From: Candidatus Latescibacterota bacterium
Lineage (GTDB): Bacteria > Latescibacterota > UBA2968
Assembly: GCA_022821275.1 (NCBI GenBank)
Contig: JAJEDY010000080.1
Span: 60,481 to 124,480, forward strand
DNA: 64,000 nt
Direction of reading: 5' to 3'
Numbering within the stretch: the first letter of the stretch is position 1; each line of letters opens with the position of its first letter. This document shows, piece after piece, positions 43,639 through 52,122 of the stretch. The position numbers and the translations under genes were made by a program. The notes beneath the pieces were generated by a model, which made no database searches, had not been told where the DNA came from, and saw only the letters and a list, made by a program, of their open reading frames with translations.

Positions 43639-44484
43639 ATGTCTGTATCAAATGCGATAAATCTCCCAAAGGTTCAATTTGGGCAATATCAGATCAGCCG
43701 TCTTATCATGGGTGACAATCCGATCTACGGGTATGCACATTTCAATCAGTTGCTTTCGCAACATCAGCAAGAAGCCAATACATCTGATCAGGTTATGGCG
43801 ACTTTGCGCCGCGCAGAAGAGGTGGGTGTTAATGCCTGGCAAAATACCCTGACCGAACGCTCGGCAGCCGATCTTCAGCGTTACCGGGATGAGGGAGGTG
43901 CGATCCATTACTTTTGTCTCAGTCGAGGTGGACACTGGTATGACGATCCCTCACTGATCGAAAAAGCCGCCAAACACAATCCCATTGGTATGGCTCCTCA
44001 CGGAAGCGGCGTTGCCGGCCGGTGCTTTCAGGAGAATCGCCTCGACTATCTTCGAGATATTCTCAAGCGCATTCGCGACACGGGTGTTATGGTCGGGTTG
44101 TCGGTACACAATCCTCGCATTATTGAGATTGCCGAAGAAGAAGATTGGGATATCGACTATTACATGACCGCGTTGTATTATTTGCAGGGCGCTCGCGAAG
44201 AATTTGAACAAAAATTTGGTCATCAACCCTTGAGTGAAATCTATCTCCGCGAACACCGCGACCGCATGTGTGGTATTATTCGCAGTACCGACAAACCGTG
44301 CATTACCTTCAAAGTTCTCGCTGCTGGGCGTGCTATTAACTCGAAAAATCAGATCCGTGAAGAATTTGATTTTACGCTTAAAAATATCAAATCCACCGAT
44401 GTTCTTCTGGTGGGAATGTATCAAAAGTTCAACGACCAACTCGGCGAAAATGCGGCGATGATAGCTGAGTTGTGTCAAGGATAA
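43639..44484 (+). CDS. TIM-barrel-like hypothetical protein
   Basis: AAGGAG precedes ATG 43639. The 281-residue protein starts with an aldo/keto-reductase-like opening (YQISRLIMGDNPIYGYAHF) and has GMAPHGSGVAGRC and a C-terminal LLVGMYQK. The overall pattern fits a beta/alpha barrel, but the NADPH-binding motifs of true aldo/keto reductases are not evident. It sits between the hsdM fragment and the AlbA-ATPase gene and does not look like a defence protein; it may be a passenger. Function unknown. Confidence 0.6.
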   Translation: MSVSNAINLPKVQFGQYQISRLIMGDNPIYGYAHFNQLLSQHQQEANTSDQVMATLRRAEEVGVNAWQNTLTERSAADLQRYRDEGGAIHYFCLSRGGHWYDDPSLIEKAAKHNPIGMAPHGSGVAGRCFQENRLDYLRDILKRIRDTGVMVGLSVHNPRIIEIAEEEDWDIDYYMTALYYLQGAREEFEQKFGHQPLSEIYLREHRDRMCGIIRSTDKPCITFKVLAAGRAINSKNQIREEFDFTLKNIKSTDVLLVGMYQKFNDQLGENAAMIAELCQG

Positions 44485-44521
44485 TTCAGTTTGAGGCAAC
44501 GGAAGACTGGGGATTAGATCA

Positions 44522-45775
44522 ATGAAACGTTCGGAACTTCTCGAACTAATAGCTGGGGGCGAGAACTCTGGTGTAGAGTTCAAGCGAGATGATTTGCGCC
44601 CGGAGCAACTGGCGAGGGAAGTGGTGGCGCTTGCCAACTTTCAGGGTGGGCGTATCCTTCTCGGTGTGGAAGACGACGGTTCCATCACTGGCATACAGAG
44701 AGATGATCTCGAGCATTGGGTGATGGATTCCGTTTTTGGTCGCGTGGTGCATCCAATGATACTCCCGTTCTACGAGGAAGTCCCAATAGACGATGTGCGC
44801 CGAGTCGCAGTTATTACGATTATGCAAGGGGCGACCAAACCTTATGTCGTGCGGTATCGCGGCAGGGAAGATATTTACATACGGGTTGGCAGTACGTCCC
44901 AACTGGCTTCGCGGGAGCAGCAAGCACGACTTTTCGCTGCTGGGGGTTTGATTCACACAGAGTTATTGCCGGTTTCCGGTAGCGGTCTTAACGATCTGAG
45001 CAGGGAAAGGCTGGCGGATTACCTCACAACTATTGTCGGAGATCGAGATGTTCCACAGACCGATGAGGCGTGGAACGAACGGCTTTGTGCGTTGGGGTTC
45101 ATGGTTGAGCGGGAGGATGGTCCACCTGTCTGTACGATTGCCGGGTTGATTTTGTTCGGTTATCGACCGCGACGCTTATTGCGCCATGCCGGCATTCGCT
45201 GGATGTGCTTTGATGGGGAGGAAAAGACTTATGAGGCTCTTGACGATCAGGTGATTGAAGGACCGCTCGTCGATCTTTGGCAGGTGTTGTCTGGGGGGCG
45301 TGAACTTGCGGAAAAGGGTCTCATCGAACGTTTGGCCGATGCGATGCGGCCGTTTGTGTCCGAGGAGGCAGGGCAAGTAGATGAGTCCATGCGACGGGAA
45401 CGACGTTGGCACTATCCGCTGGATGCTCTACGCGAAGGCATCGTCAACGCGCTCACGCATAGGGACTGGACACGGTACGAGCAAATCGAGGTGGCCCGTT
45501 ACGCGGACCGCATAGAGATTACAAGTCCAGGTGCGTTACAAAATGGCATGACGATCGAAAAAATGGTTGCAGGACAGCGTATTCCCCGCAATTTGCTCAT
45601 CTCCGAGACGTTGCGGGACTACAATTATTCCGATGCGCGTGGCATGGGGGTGAGGAATAAGATCATTCCACTGATGCGGGCGCAAAACGGCATTGATCCG
45701 GAGTTCGAGGCGACAGAGGATTACCTGCGGTTGACGTTGCGCCGAGGCCCTGCCCGAAAGTCAAGAGGTGCTTGA
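44522..45775 (+). CDS. AlbA_2/Schlafen-like and GHKL-ATPase (RecG-related) protein, paralogue 1
   Basis: The 417-residue protein has an N-terminal AlbA_2 domain (SGVEFKRDDL, ANFQGGRILLGVEDDG). A GHKL-type ATP-binding module follows (about 300-350: LREGIVNALTHRDW, the N-box, then YADRIEITSPGALQNGM). A C-terminal GMGVRNKIIPLM region ends it. Such proteins are annotated as RecG-like or transcriptional regulators and are common in mobile and defence islands. From codon ~146 on it is a close duplicate of the gene at 57576-58400. It is followed at 64 bp by hsdS. Confidence 0.85.
   Translation: MKRSELLELIAGGENSGVEFKRDDLRPEQLAREVVALANFQGGRILLGVEDDGSITGIQRDDLEHWVMDSVFGRVVHPMILPFYEEVPIDDVRRVAVITIMQGATKPYVVRYRGREDIYIRVGSTSQLASREQQARLFAAGGLIHTELLPVSGSGLNDLSRERLADYLTTIVGDRDVPQTDEAWNERLCALGFMVEREDGPPVCTIAGLILFGYRPRRLLRHAGIRWMCFDGEEKTYEALDDQVIEGPLVDLWQVLSGGRELAEKGLIERLADAMRPFVSEEAGQVDESMRRERRWHYPLDALREGIVNALTHRDWTRYEQIEVARYADRIEITSPGALQNGMTIEKMVAGQRIPRNLLISETLRDYNYSDARGMGVRNKIIPLMRAQNGIDPEFEATEDYLRLTLRRGPARKSRGA
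44960..45750 (+). repeat. Left copy of a ~790-bp direct repeat bracketing the defence island
   Basis: Codons ~147-409 of paralogue 1 recur in the same orientation at 57590-58380, about 12.6 kb away, with roughly 90 percent nucleotide identity by eye. The two define the edges of the hsdS-to-YgjP block. Confidence 0.8.
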
Positions 45776-45838
45776 AGCAGATGAGGGTTTCGCAGGAATA
45801 TGGAAACAGGAAATGTGATAAAAAAGAGAGAAGATACA

Positions 45839-47677
45839 ATGGGCAACGCCCTTAAAGCTGGACACACCCCATCGAAAGAGGTGCCAGAGGGTTACAAGCG
45901 CACTGAGGTGGGCGTGATTCCAGAGGATTGGGATATTTGTACCCTTCCTGATGTTATAGATAAATTTGTAAATGGCGGAACTCCATCGACAAGCAATACA
46001 GATTTTTGGTCGGGAGATATTCCATGGATAACTGGTGCTGATATCTTAAATCAGACGGTTGCTATTATTAGAAGATATATTACGGAAGAAGCAGTCCATA
46101 ATAGTTCTACAAATGTTATTGCAAAAGGCAACCTGTTGATTGTATCAAGAACAGGAGTGGGAAAATTAGCTATTGCGCCCTGCGACATTGCCATTAGCCA
46201 AGATTTTACGGGTTTAATCCATAATAAAGAAAAAATTTTGGCCCAATACCTTTTTAGACATTTTGACTTTTGTCAGCAGGTCTTGATCAAGCAAAACCAG
46301 GGAACATCTATCAAAGGGATTACGCGAGATACATTAGCTGCAATATTTATACTGCTCCCTCCTCTCAAGGAACAATGCGCCATCGCCGAGGCGTTGTCGG
46401 ATGTGGATGGATTGCTCTCAGTGTTGGAGGAACTGATCGCGAAAAAACGAGCTATCAAACAAGCAACCATGCAGCAACTTCTCACCGGGAAGACCCGGCT
46501 GCCGGGTTTCAGTGGGGAGTGGGCAGAAAAACCGCTTATTAAGCTTGCGACTATCACGATGGGACAATCGCCACCTTCAATGTTCTACAACTTGCGCGGA
46601 GAAGGTTTACCCTTGATTCAAGGGAATGCAGATATCGAAGACCGTCAAACGATTGACCGTGTATGGACTACACATGGAAGCAAGCGCTGTGACGCAGGCG
46701 ATTTGCTACTTACTGTACGGGCACCCGTTGGAGCCGTTGCAGTAGCGAAAAAAAAAGCATGTCTCGGACGCGGGGTGTGCGGGCTAAAACCTATCGGTGA
46801 CTCTGCATTTTTATTCCACGCTTTAGTTCAATCAGAGAGGAGTTGGCAGATTCTCGAACAAGGCAGCACTTTTACTTCGGCGAACTCGGAACAAATAGGA
46901 CAATTTAGACTTCGCATCCCAACTGGCGAGAATGAACAACAAGCTATCGCCGCCATCCTCTCCGACATGGATGCTGAGATCGCCGCGCTGGAACAACAGA
47001 GGGGTAAGGCTCATGCTATCAAGCAAGGTATGATGCAGCAACTTCTTACTGGTAGGATACGGCTGGCTCAGCCTGAGACGACCAAAGAGGAGTTGGCAGT
47101 GGAAAGGCCCGTTGGAAGGAAGCATAATTGGCAGTTCAACGAAGCAGTCGTGATTTCAGTGTTAGCCAAGCATTTTGGTAACGAGCAGTACCCTCTGGGC
47201 CGAATGCGTTATACCAAACTCTTATACTTGCTTCACCGGCGCGAAGAGGGACAGGTTGAGGGGTATTTGAAAAAGGCGGCTGGTCCGTACAATCCGCAGA
47301 CGAGATACGGTGGGCCGGAGAAAATCGCTCTTCAAAAAGACTATATGCGCCGACATAGGAGTGACAGAGGGCAAGGATTTATCGCGAGTGCTAATGTTGA
47401 GGAAGCGGAGCACTACTTCGATAGATGGTATGGGGGTGAAGTACTCCAATGGTTAGAACAGTTTCGATACAAGAAGAACAACGACTTGGAATTGTTGACG
47501 ACTGTAGATATGGCGGTTGAAGAATTATGTGAAGCTGGGGAGGAAGTTTCTGTTGAGAGTGTGAAGGACGTAATTCGCAGTAACCCGGAATGGAAGCCAA
47601 AGCTCGACCGTTCCATCTTCTCGGACGCCAATCTCGCCCGAGCAATTGAGGATTGTCAGAAGTTGTTCGATTATTAA
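45839..47677 (+). CDS. hsdS: Type I restriction specificity subunit HsdS with a C-terminal Panacea-like domain
   Basis: ATG 45839 is preferred; an in-frame start at 45800 lacks support. The 612-residue protein has two target-recognition domains (DWDICTLPDVIDKF...; GEWAEKPLIKL...). Each ends with the HsdS helical signature (PLKEQCAIAEALSDVDGLL; NEQQAIAAILSDMDAEIAALE) and a TMQQLLTGKTRL-like tail. About 180 extra residues follow the normal HsdS end (from ~425). They start KHNWQFNEAVVISVLAKHFG and contain RMRYTKLLYLLHRREEG and GPYNPQTRYGGPE, the layout of SocA/Panacea (DUF4065-like) antitoxin proteins. With HsdM broken, the subunit may be idle. Confidence 0.85.
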   Translation: MGNALKAGHTPSKEVPEGYKRTEVGVIPEDWDICTLPDVIDKFVNGGTPSTSNTDFWSGDIPWITGADILNQTVAIIRRYITEEAVHNSSTNVIAKGNLLIVSRTGVGKLAIAPCDIAISQDFTGLIHNKEKILAQYLFRHFDFCQQVLIKQNQGTSIKGITRDTLAAIFILLPPLKEQCAIAEALSDVDGLLSVLEELIAKKRAIKQATMQQLLTGKTRLPGFSGEWAEKPLIKLATITMGQSPPSMFYNLRGEGLPLIQGNADIEDRQTIDRVWTTHGSKRCDAGDLLLTVRAPVGAVAVAKKKACLGRGVCGLKPIGDSAFLFHALVQSERSWQILEQGSTFTSANSEQIGQFRLRIPTGENEQQAIAAILSDMDAEIAALEQQRGKAHAIKQGMMQQLLTGRIRLAQPETTKEELAVERPVGRKHNWQFNEAVVISVLAKHFGNEQYPLGRMRYTKLLYLLHRREEGQVEGYLKKAAGPYNPQTRYGGPEKIALQKDYMRRHRSDRGQGFIASANVEEAEHYFDRWYGGEVLQWLEQFRYKKNNDLELLTTVDMAVEELCEAGEEVSVESVKDVIRSNPEWKPKLDRSIFSDANLARAIEDCQKLFDY

Positions 47678-47693
47678 CGAGAGATGATCATCT

Positions 47694-49238
47694 ATGGCCC
47701 GTATATCACAGCCTTTTGACGAATATCGCCACGGGAGTCTGGTCGTGGAAGAGCTTTCTGCGCATTGCATTGAGGTCTTCTACATTCCGTCTAAGGAGAA
47801 ACTTGAACAACCTGGGTTGAACCCGGACACGGGAGCTGAGCATCGCGTCAAATTACTCGAGATTGATGGTTGGAATCAAGGTATAACGATTTTTCCAATC
47901 AAAACACGCGGTGGTCGAGATGACTTCTTACAAGCAAAGTATAAGCAAATCAGAAGCATCACGCTTATAAACGACAATTTAATCTTTTGCCCCACCTGCG
48001 ATGGTGATACGTTTTCAGAGTCGGATGGAGTTTTTATGTGTCCCGGCTTCGATTCTACCAAACTGATGGAGAAAGACTTGGAAGATATCGACTCTCTTAA
48101 GGTTGTCCCTTCAACACAGACAGAAGTCATGAGGGTGCTGGAGAAACTGCCACCTGCCTTTACTAAGGACTACGATTACGGCTTGGGACTGGCAAACCCC
48201 TATAGATTTATTGTCAACGCGGTGGAAAAACTCTCTGATTGCACCGAGATCATAATCTCAACAGCACCCGAAACCGGGATCAATCAAAAGGAAAAAATTT
48301 TCCATATTTCGTTTGATGACTTCGAGATAGTTCGTAAGTCTCTAAACAATATCACCAATTTGAGTCGCAAAGCTGCAGAGTCCGTCAAGGATGGAGAAGT
48401 TTATAATTTTTTTGCAGAAAAGATTGGACAACCAGAAATTCCCATAACGGTTGGGCGACATCCGTTGCGAAAACTACTTACGTCTGTGGCTCAGGACGAA
48501 GAGCATCTGTCGGATGATGAACAAGTGGCAGTGCTTGACGTCATGGGGAAAAACGTCAAAGTCATTGCCGAGACTCAGCCCGAAAAGCTCGTGAAGCTTC
48601 AAAGCGATATCGAACTCGCTACTCTCGATAATTTGATCGTACGCTATGAGGAAATGATCAATCAAAATCTTCTCGAAAACGATTGGCAAAGGTTTTTGAC
48701 CGAAAATCCATTCATCCTGAGTTTGGCTTTTGGTTATCCAATTATCAAAGTCCAGGATCAGGCTTCGATTGGTGGACGGAAAATTTCGGGATCGGATGGA
48801 AAGATTACCGATTTTTTAGTGAAGAATAGCATGACCAATAATACTGCGATTATCGAAATTAAGAGGCCTCAGACGAAACTCCTCAATAAGGCGCCTATTC
48901 GCCTTGGCGTTTATACGCCGTCATCCGAGCTTTCGGGATCGATTAACCAGGTGCTTGATCAGAAGTATCGATTTGAGAGCGAAATTGCACAGATCAAGGT
49001 AAATAGTAAAATATATGACATCGAATCCTATGCCATTCATTGCTGCCTGATCATCGGAAAAATGCCATCTGACGAAGATCAGCAAAAATCATTTGAGCTT
49101 TATCGCGGAAATTCTAAGGATGTCGAAATCGTTACATTTGACGAACTTTTGAATAAGTTGAAGGAACTTTCGACTTTCTTGAACCCTGAAAAGACAGAAT
49201 TGTCTTTTCAGGATGATTCAATTGACCTGCCCTTTTAA
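47694..49238 (+). CDS. sduA: Shedu-type defence nuclease (DUF4263)
   Basis: The 514-residue protein ends in the Shedu domain: NDWQRFLTENPFILSLAFGY, then GGRKISGSDGKITDFLV with D373, then IIEIKRPQTKLL with E388 and K390 (PD-ExK type), then TPSSELSGSINQVLDQKYRF. The N-terminal ~320 residues are unlike the nuclease core and include a possible metal site (FCPTCDGDTF ... FMCPGF) near 100-120. Shedu is a single-protein antiphage system. Here it lies between hsdS and hsdR, so it is a passenger inside a type I R-M cluster. It starts 16 bp after hsdS. Confidence 0.85.
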   Translation: MARISQPFDEYRHGSLVVEELSAHCIEVFYIPSKEKLEQPGLNPDTGAEHRVKLLEIDGWNQGITIFPIKTRGGRDDFLQAKYKQIRSITLINDNLIFCPTCDGDTFSESDGVFMCPGFDSTKLMEKDLEDIDSLKVVPSTQTEVMRVLEKLPPAFTKDYDYGLGLANPYRFIVNAVEKLSDCTEIIISTAPETGINQKEKIFHISFDDFEIVRKSLNNITNLSRKAAESVKDGEVYNFFAEKIGQPEIPITVGRHPLRKLLTSVAQDEEHLSDDEQVAVLDVMGKNVKVIAETQPEKLVKLQSDIELATLDNLIVRYEEMINQNLLENDWQRFLTENPFILSLAFGYPIIKVQDQASIGGRKISGSDGKITDFLVKNSMTNNTAIIEIKRPQTKLLNKAPIRLGVYTPSSELSGSINQVLDQKYRFESEIAQIKVNSKIYDIESYAIHCCLIIGKMPSDEDQQKSFELYRGNSKDVEIVTFDELLNKLKELSTFLNPEKTELSFQDDSIDLPF

Positions 49239-49443
49239 TCACGACGACAGCGATGCCAATGAGGTGTAATAGATGAGTAGCCATTGCATCCTCGGTTAAA
49301 TTTGTTGGTTCTTTTCTTTTTCCGCCATAGAGGTGCAAGCTGGGGTCTAATTTGGGTCCAAGATAGGGGCTGGAGATCGGAAGGTGACAACCTCATAGGG
49401 CAAGTTGTTAGGCAGACCGAGGTCCTAAAAAGAAGAAGGCGAC

Positions 49444-49650
49444 ATGAGCGAGAGCCAGAACATCAAGTGGGAATTTGAACCGGGTGGCGACTATCTTTGG
49501 TTGAGGTTCCCGTTCTCCGCCGCGTATCAAGCTCCCGATTCCCCTGGCGGTAGTGCTACTGTCCCAAAAACTATCCTAAAAACTATCCTAAAAACTACCC
49601 TGAAAATTACCCAAGAACGAATCTTGGCCTTACTCGAAGCCATCAAGTAA
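49444..49650 (+). pseudogene. Internally deleted copy of the AlbA-ATPase-wHTH gene
   Basis: The frame opens with MSESQNIKWE and goes straight to PGGDYLWLRFPFSAAYQ and the linker KTILKTILKTTLKI. It therefore keeps the first ~10 codons and the post-ATPase linker of the gene at 52119 but lacks ~375 codons between. The upstream bases also match (GAGCGAGAGCCAGAACAT). It ends in QERILALLEAIK before a winged helix could form. Confidence 0.75.
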
Positions 49651-49651
49651 A

Positions 49652-49725
49652 GGATGATGCAGGAACTGCTTACGGGGCAGGGGCGATTGGTTTACCAGAC
49701 GAAGGCAGTAGCATACGCAATATAA
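49652..49725 (+). pseudogene. Remnant of an hsdS 3' end
   Basis: RMMQELLTGQGRLV is the characteristic tail of HsdS (compare MMQQLLTGRIRL in the intact gene), with no HsdS body before it. Together with the preceding remnant it marks a recombination scar. Confidence 0.65.
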
Positions 49726-49745
49726 CGGTAACGCGGAGGATTTTA

Positions 49746-50582
49746 ATGTCCCTAATCGATCTGTCCAACCTATCGAAGTCGGTCGATACCCTGATCAAAA
49801 AAATTTCAAATGCGACAGGCATATTATTTGAACCGCGTCAAATTCGAAGGATAGCCAAGGCAAAAGCAGATGCAGCGCTCACAGAAGCTGAATCGGAGAT
49901 TCAAATTACCGATTTGCATAGAAGAGCCGTCCGCCGGTGGATAGAAGAGGAAGCGCAATATCAAAATAACATCGAACAGATTACGTCCAAGGCAATACCC
50001 CAATTGAACGAAGACGGAAACCCCGATTCCATGGAAGACGACTGGATCACCAATTTCTTTGATAAGGCGCGAATAGTATCCGACGATGAGATGCAAATGC
50101 TGTGGGCGTGTGTTCTGGCGGGGGAAGCGAATAGACCGGGCACGTACTCAAAGAGAACGGTCAATTTCTTGTCTGATCTCGACAAGAGCGATGCCAAATT
50201 ATTCTCCAAGTTATGCGGATTTGCTTGGTACAGCGGATTTGCTTGGAACATTGGCCTATTTATTTTCGATGAGAAGGGAGAAATTTACAATAGAGAGGGT
50301 GTCGATTTTCGTACCTTAACTGATTTGGATAGTATTGGACTGATTCAATTTAATCCTCTTGCAGGTTTCACGCATCTTCAATTACCAAAGCGATTTACCT
50401 TGTCTTATTATGGAAGGCCACTGGTCTTGGAAATGTCCAAGGAAACGGATAACGAATTAGATACTGGTAAAGTGCTTCTCACAAAAATCGGAAGAGAGCT
50501 TGCGCCGATATGCGGAAGCAAATCCGTAGATGGTTTTTGGGAGTATGTAAAAGACCGATGGAAACAGTATTTGCCGAAGTAG
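49746..50582 (+). CDS. DUF2806-family protein
   Basis: The 278-residue protein has the DUF2806 pattern: IRRIAKAKADAALTEAE, RRWIEEEAQYQNNIEQI, DWITNFFDKARIVSDDEMQMLW, GEANRPGTYSKRTVNFLSDL. No enzymatic motifs are apparent. The family occurs in defence and mobile islands and has no assigned function. GCGGAGG lies upstream of the ATG. Confidence 0.78.
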   Translation: MSLIDLSNLSKSVDTLIKKISNATGILFEPRQIRRIAKAKADAALTEAESEIQITDLHRRAVRRWIEEEAQYQNNIEQITSKAIPQLNEDGNPDSMEDDWITNFFDKARIVSDDEMQMLWACVLAGEANRPGTYSKRTVNFLSDLDKSDAKLFSKLCGFAWYSGFAWNIGLFIFDEKGEIYNREGVDFRTLTDLDSIGLIQFNPLAGFTHLQLPKRFTLSYYGRPLVLEMSKETDNELDTGKVLLTKIGRELAPICGSKSVDGFWEYVKDRWKQYLPK

Positions 50583-50607
50583 AAAATATGCGGTAACAGG
50601 TTTTAAC

Positions 50608-52122
50608 ATGACCCCACTTCGCATTTTTATCAGCAGCGTACAAACGGAGTTCGCACAAGAGCGAGCAGCGTTGCGCGATTATCTGCGCGGAGATCCGCTG
50701 ATGCGGCGGTTCTTTGAGGTGTTCTTGTTCGAGGAGGTTCCAGCTTCGGATCGGCGGCCCGATGCGCTCTATTTGGATGAAGTTGAACGGTGCGATCTCT
50801 ATGTGGGATTATTTGGTGGAGACTACGGGACAGAAGACACGGAAGGGTTGTCGCCCACGGAACGGGAGTTCGACCGTGCGACCACTCTGGGAGTGCATCG
50901 TCTGATCTTCGTGAAGGGAACAGAGAACCACGTCCGGCATCCGAAGATGGTGGCGTTGATCGGTAAGGCGCAGGCGGGGCTAATTCGGAAACGATTCAAT
51001 ACTCAGGCAGAACTGGTAACCGGGCTATATGCGGCGTTGGTAGAGTATTTGGAAGTCAAAGAACTGATCCGCTGGGGACCATTTGATGCGGCACCATGCG
51101 AAAAGGCGGTGCTGGACGATCTCGATTTCGAGCGAATTATTCGATTCATCCGTACCGCACGCAGGGCCAGGCAGTTTCCGCTGGCGGAAGATACATCTCC
51201 CGAGGAGTTGCTGGAGCATCTGAAACTGTTGAACGACGGGCGGTTGACTAATGCGGCGGTGTTGCTATTCGGGAAGGCACCTCAGCGGCATCTCATTTCT
51301 TCCGAAGTTAGATGTGCCCACTTCCACGGGACAGAGGTCGCCAAACCAATTCCGTCCTATCAGGTCTATAAGGGTACGGTATTCGATCTGGTTGACCAAG
51401 CGGTAGATTTCGTGTTGAGTAAGATCAATCGGTCAATAGGCACACGGGTCGAGAGTGCCCGCGCTCCCCGTACCTATGAAATTCCGGAAGAAGTTGTGAC
51501 AGAAGCTATTGTCAACGCGGTGGCGCACCGCGACTATACGGATAATGGAAGCGTGCAGGTCATGCTTTTTGCGGACCGGTTGGAGGTCTGGAATCCCGGT
51601 AGGTTACCGCCGCCGTTGACATTAGAGAAGTTGCGGGTCGCGCACACGTCGGTACCCGGCAACCCTCTGCTGGCGGAATCTATGTACCTTGCCGAATATA
51701 TTGAACGGATGGGGACCGGAACGCTGGATATGATCCGTCGCTGTGTGAAGGCGGGTTTGCCAGAACCGAAGTTCGCTGTCCCTCAGGGATTTGTAACGAC
51801 GGTTTGGCGAGCGGCACTTGCAGAGCAATATAGGGTGCAAGCTGGGGTGCAAGCTGGGGTGCAAGCTGAATTGTCAGTCAAGGATATTGCCATGCTACAA
51901 GCGTGTGTTCGAGAAGCGGCAACGAGTAGAGAGTTGTGGATAGTCGCGGGATATTCGACCCGAACGAGGAGCTTCGAGAAGCAGCTTGGACGGCTATTGG
52001 CTGGCGAGTTGCTGGAAAGGACTGTCCCAGATAAACCGCGTAGCCCATTGCAGAAGTACAGGTTAACGGACAAGGGCCGGGCTGCTCTTTCAGGTCTGAA
52101 GACAAGGGATACAGAGGCATGA
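50608..52122 (+). CDS. DUF4062 and GHKL-ATPase (RecG-related) protein
   Basis: The 504-residue protein starts with DUF4062 (RIFISSVQTEFAQERAALRD, DLYVGLFGGDYG, SPTEREFDRA), a TIR-like alpha/beta domain. It continues with the GHKL-type part (VVTEAIVNAVAHRDY, FADRLEVWNPGRLP, GTGTLDMIRR). A linker of three VQAG units (12-nt repeat GTGCAAGCTGGG) precedes a C-terminal winged helix (SRELWIVAGYSTRTRS). It is probably an NTP-dependent regulator or effector. Its stop overlaps the next start (ATGAGCGAG). Confidence 0.82.
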   Translation: MTPLRIFISSVQTEFAQERAALRDYLRGDPLMRRFFEVFLFEEVPASDRRPDALYLDEVERCDLYVGLFGGDYGTEDTEGLSPTEREFDRATTLGVHRLIFVKGTENHVRHPKMVALIGKAQAGLIRKRFNTQAELVTGLYAALVEYLEVKELIRWGPFDAAPCEKAVLDDLDFERIIRFIRTARRARQFPLAEDTSPEELLEHLKLLNDGRLTNAAVLLFGKAPQRHLISSEVRCAHFHGTEVAKPIPSYQVYKGTVFDLVDQAVDFVLSKINRSIGTRVESARAPRTYEIPEEVVTEAIVNAVAHRDYTDNGSVQVMLFADRLEVWNPGRLPPPLTLEKLRVAHTSVPGNPLLAESMYLAEYIERMGTGTLDMIRRCVKAGLPEPKFAVPQGFVTTVWRAALAEQYRVQAGVQAGVQAELSVKDIAMLQACVREAATSRELWIVAGYSTRTRSFEKQLGRLLAGELLERTVPDKPRSPLQKYRLTDKGRAALSGLKTRDTEA

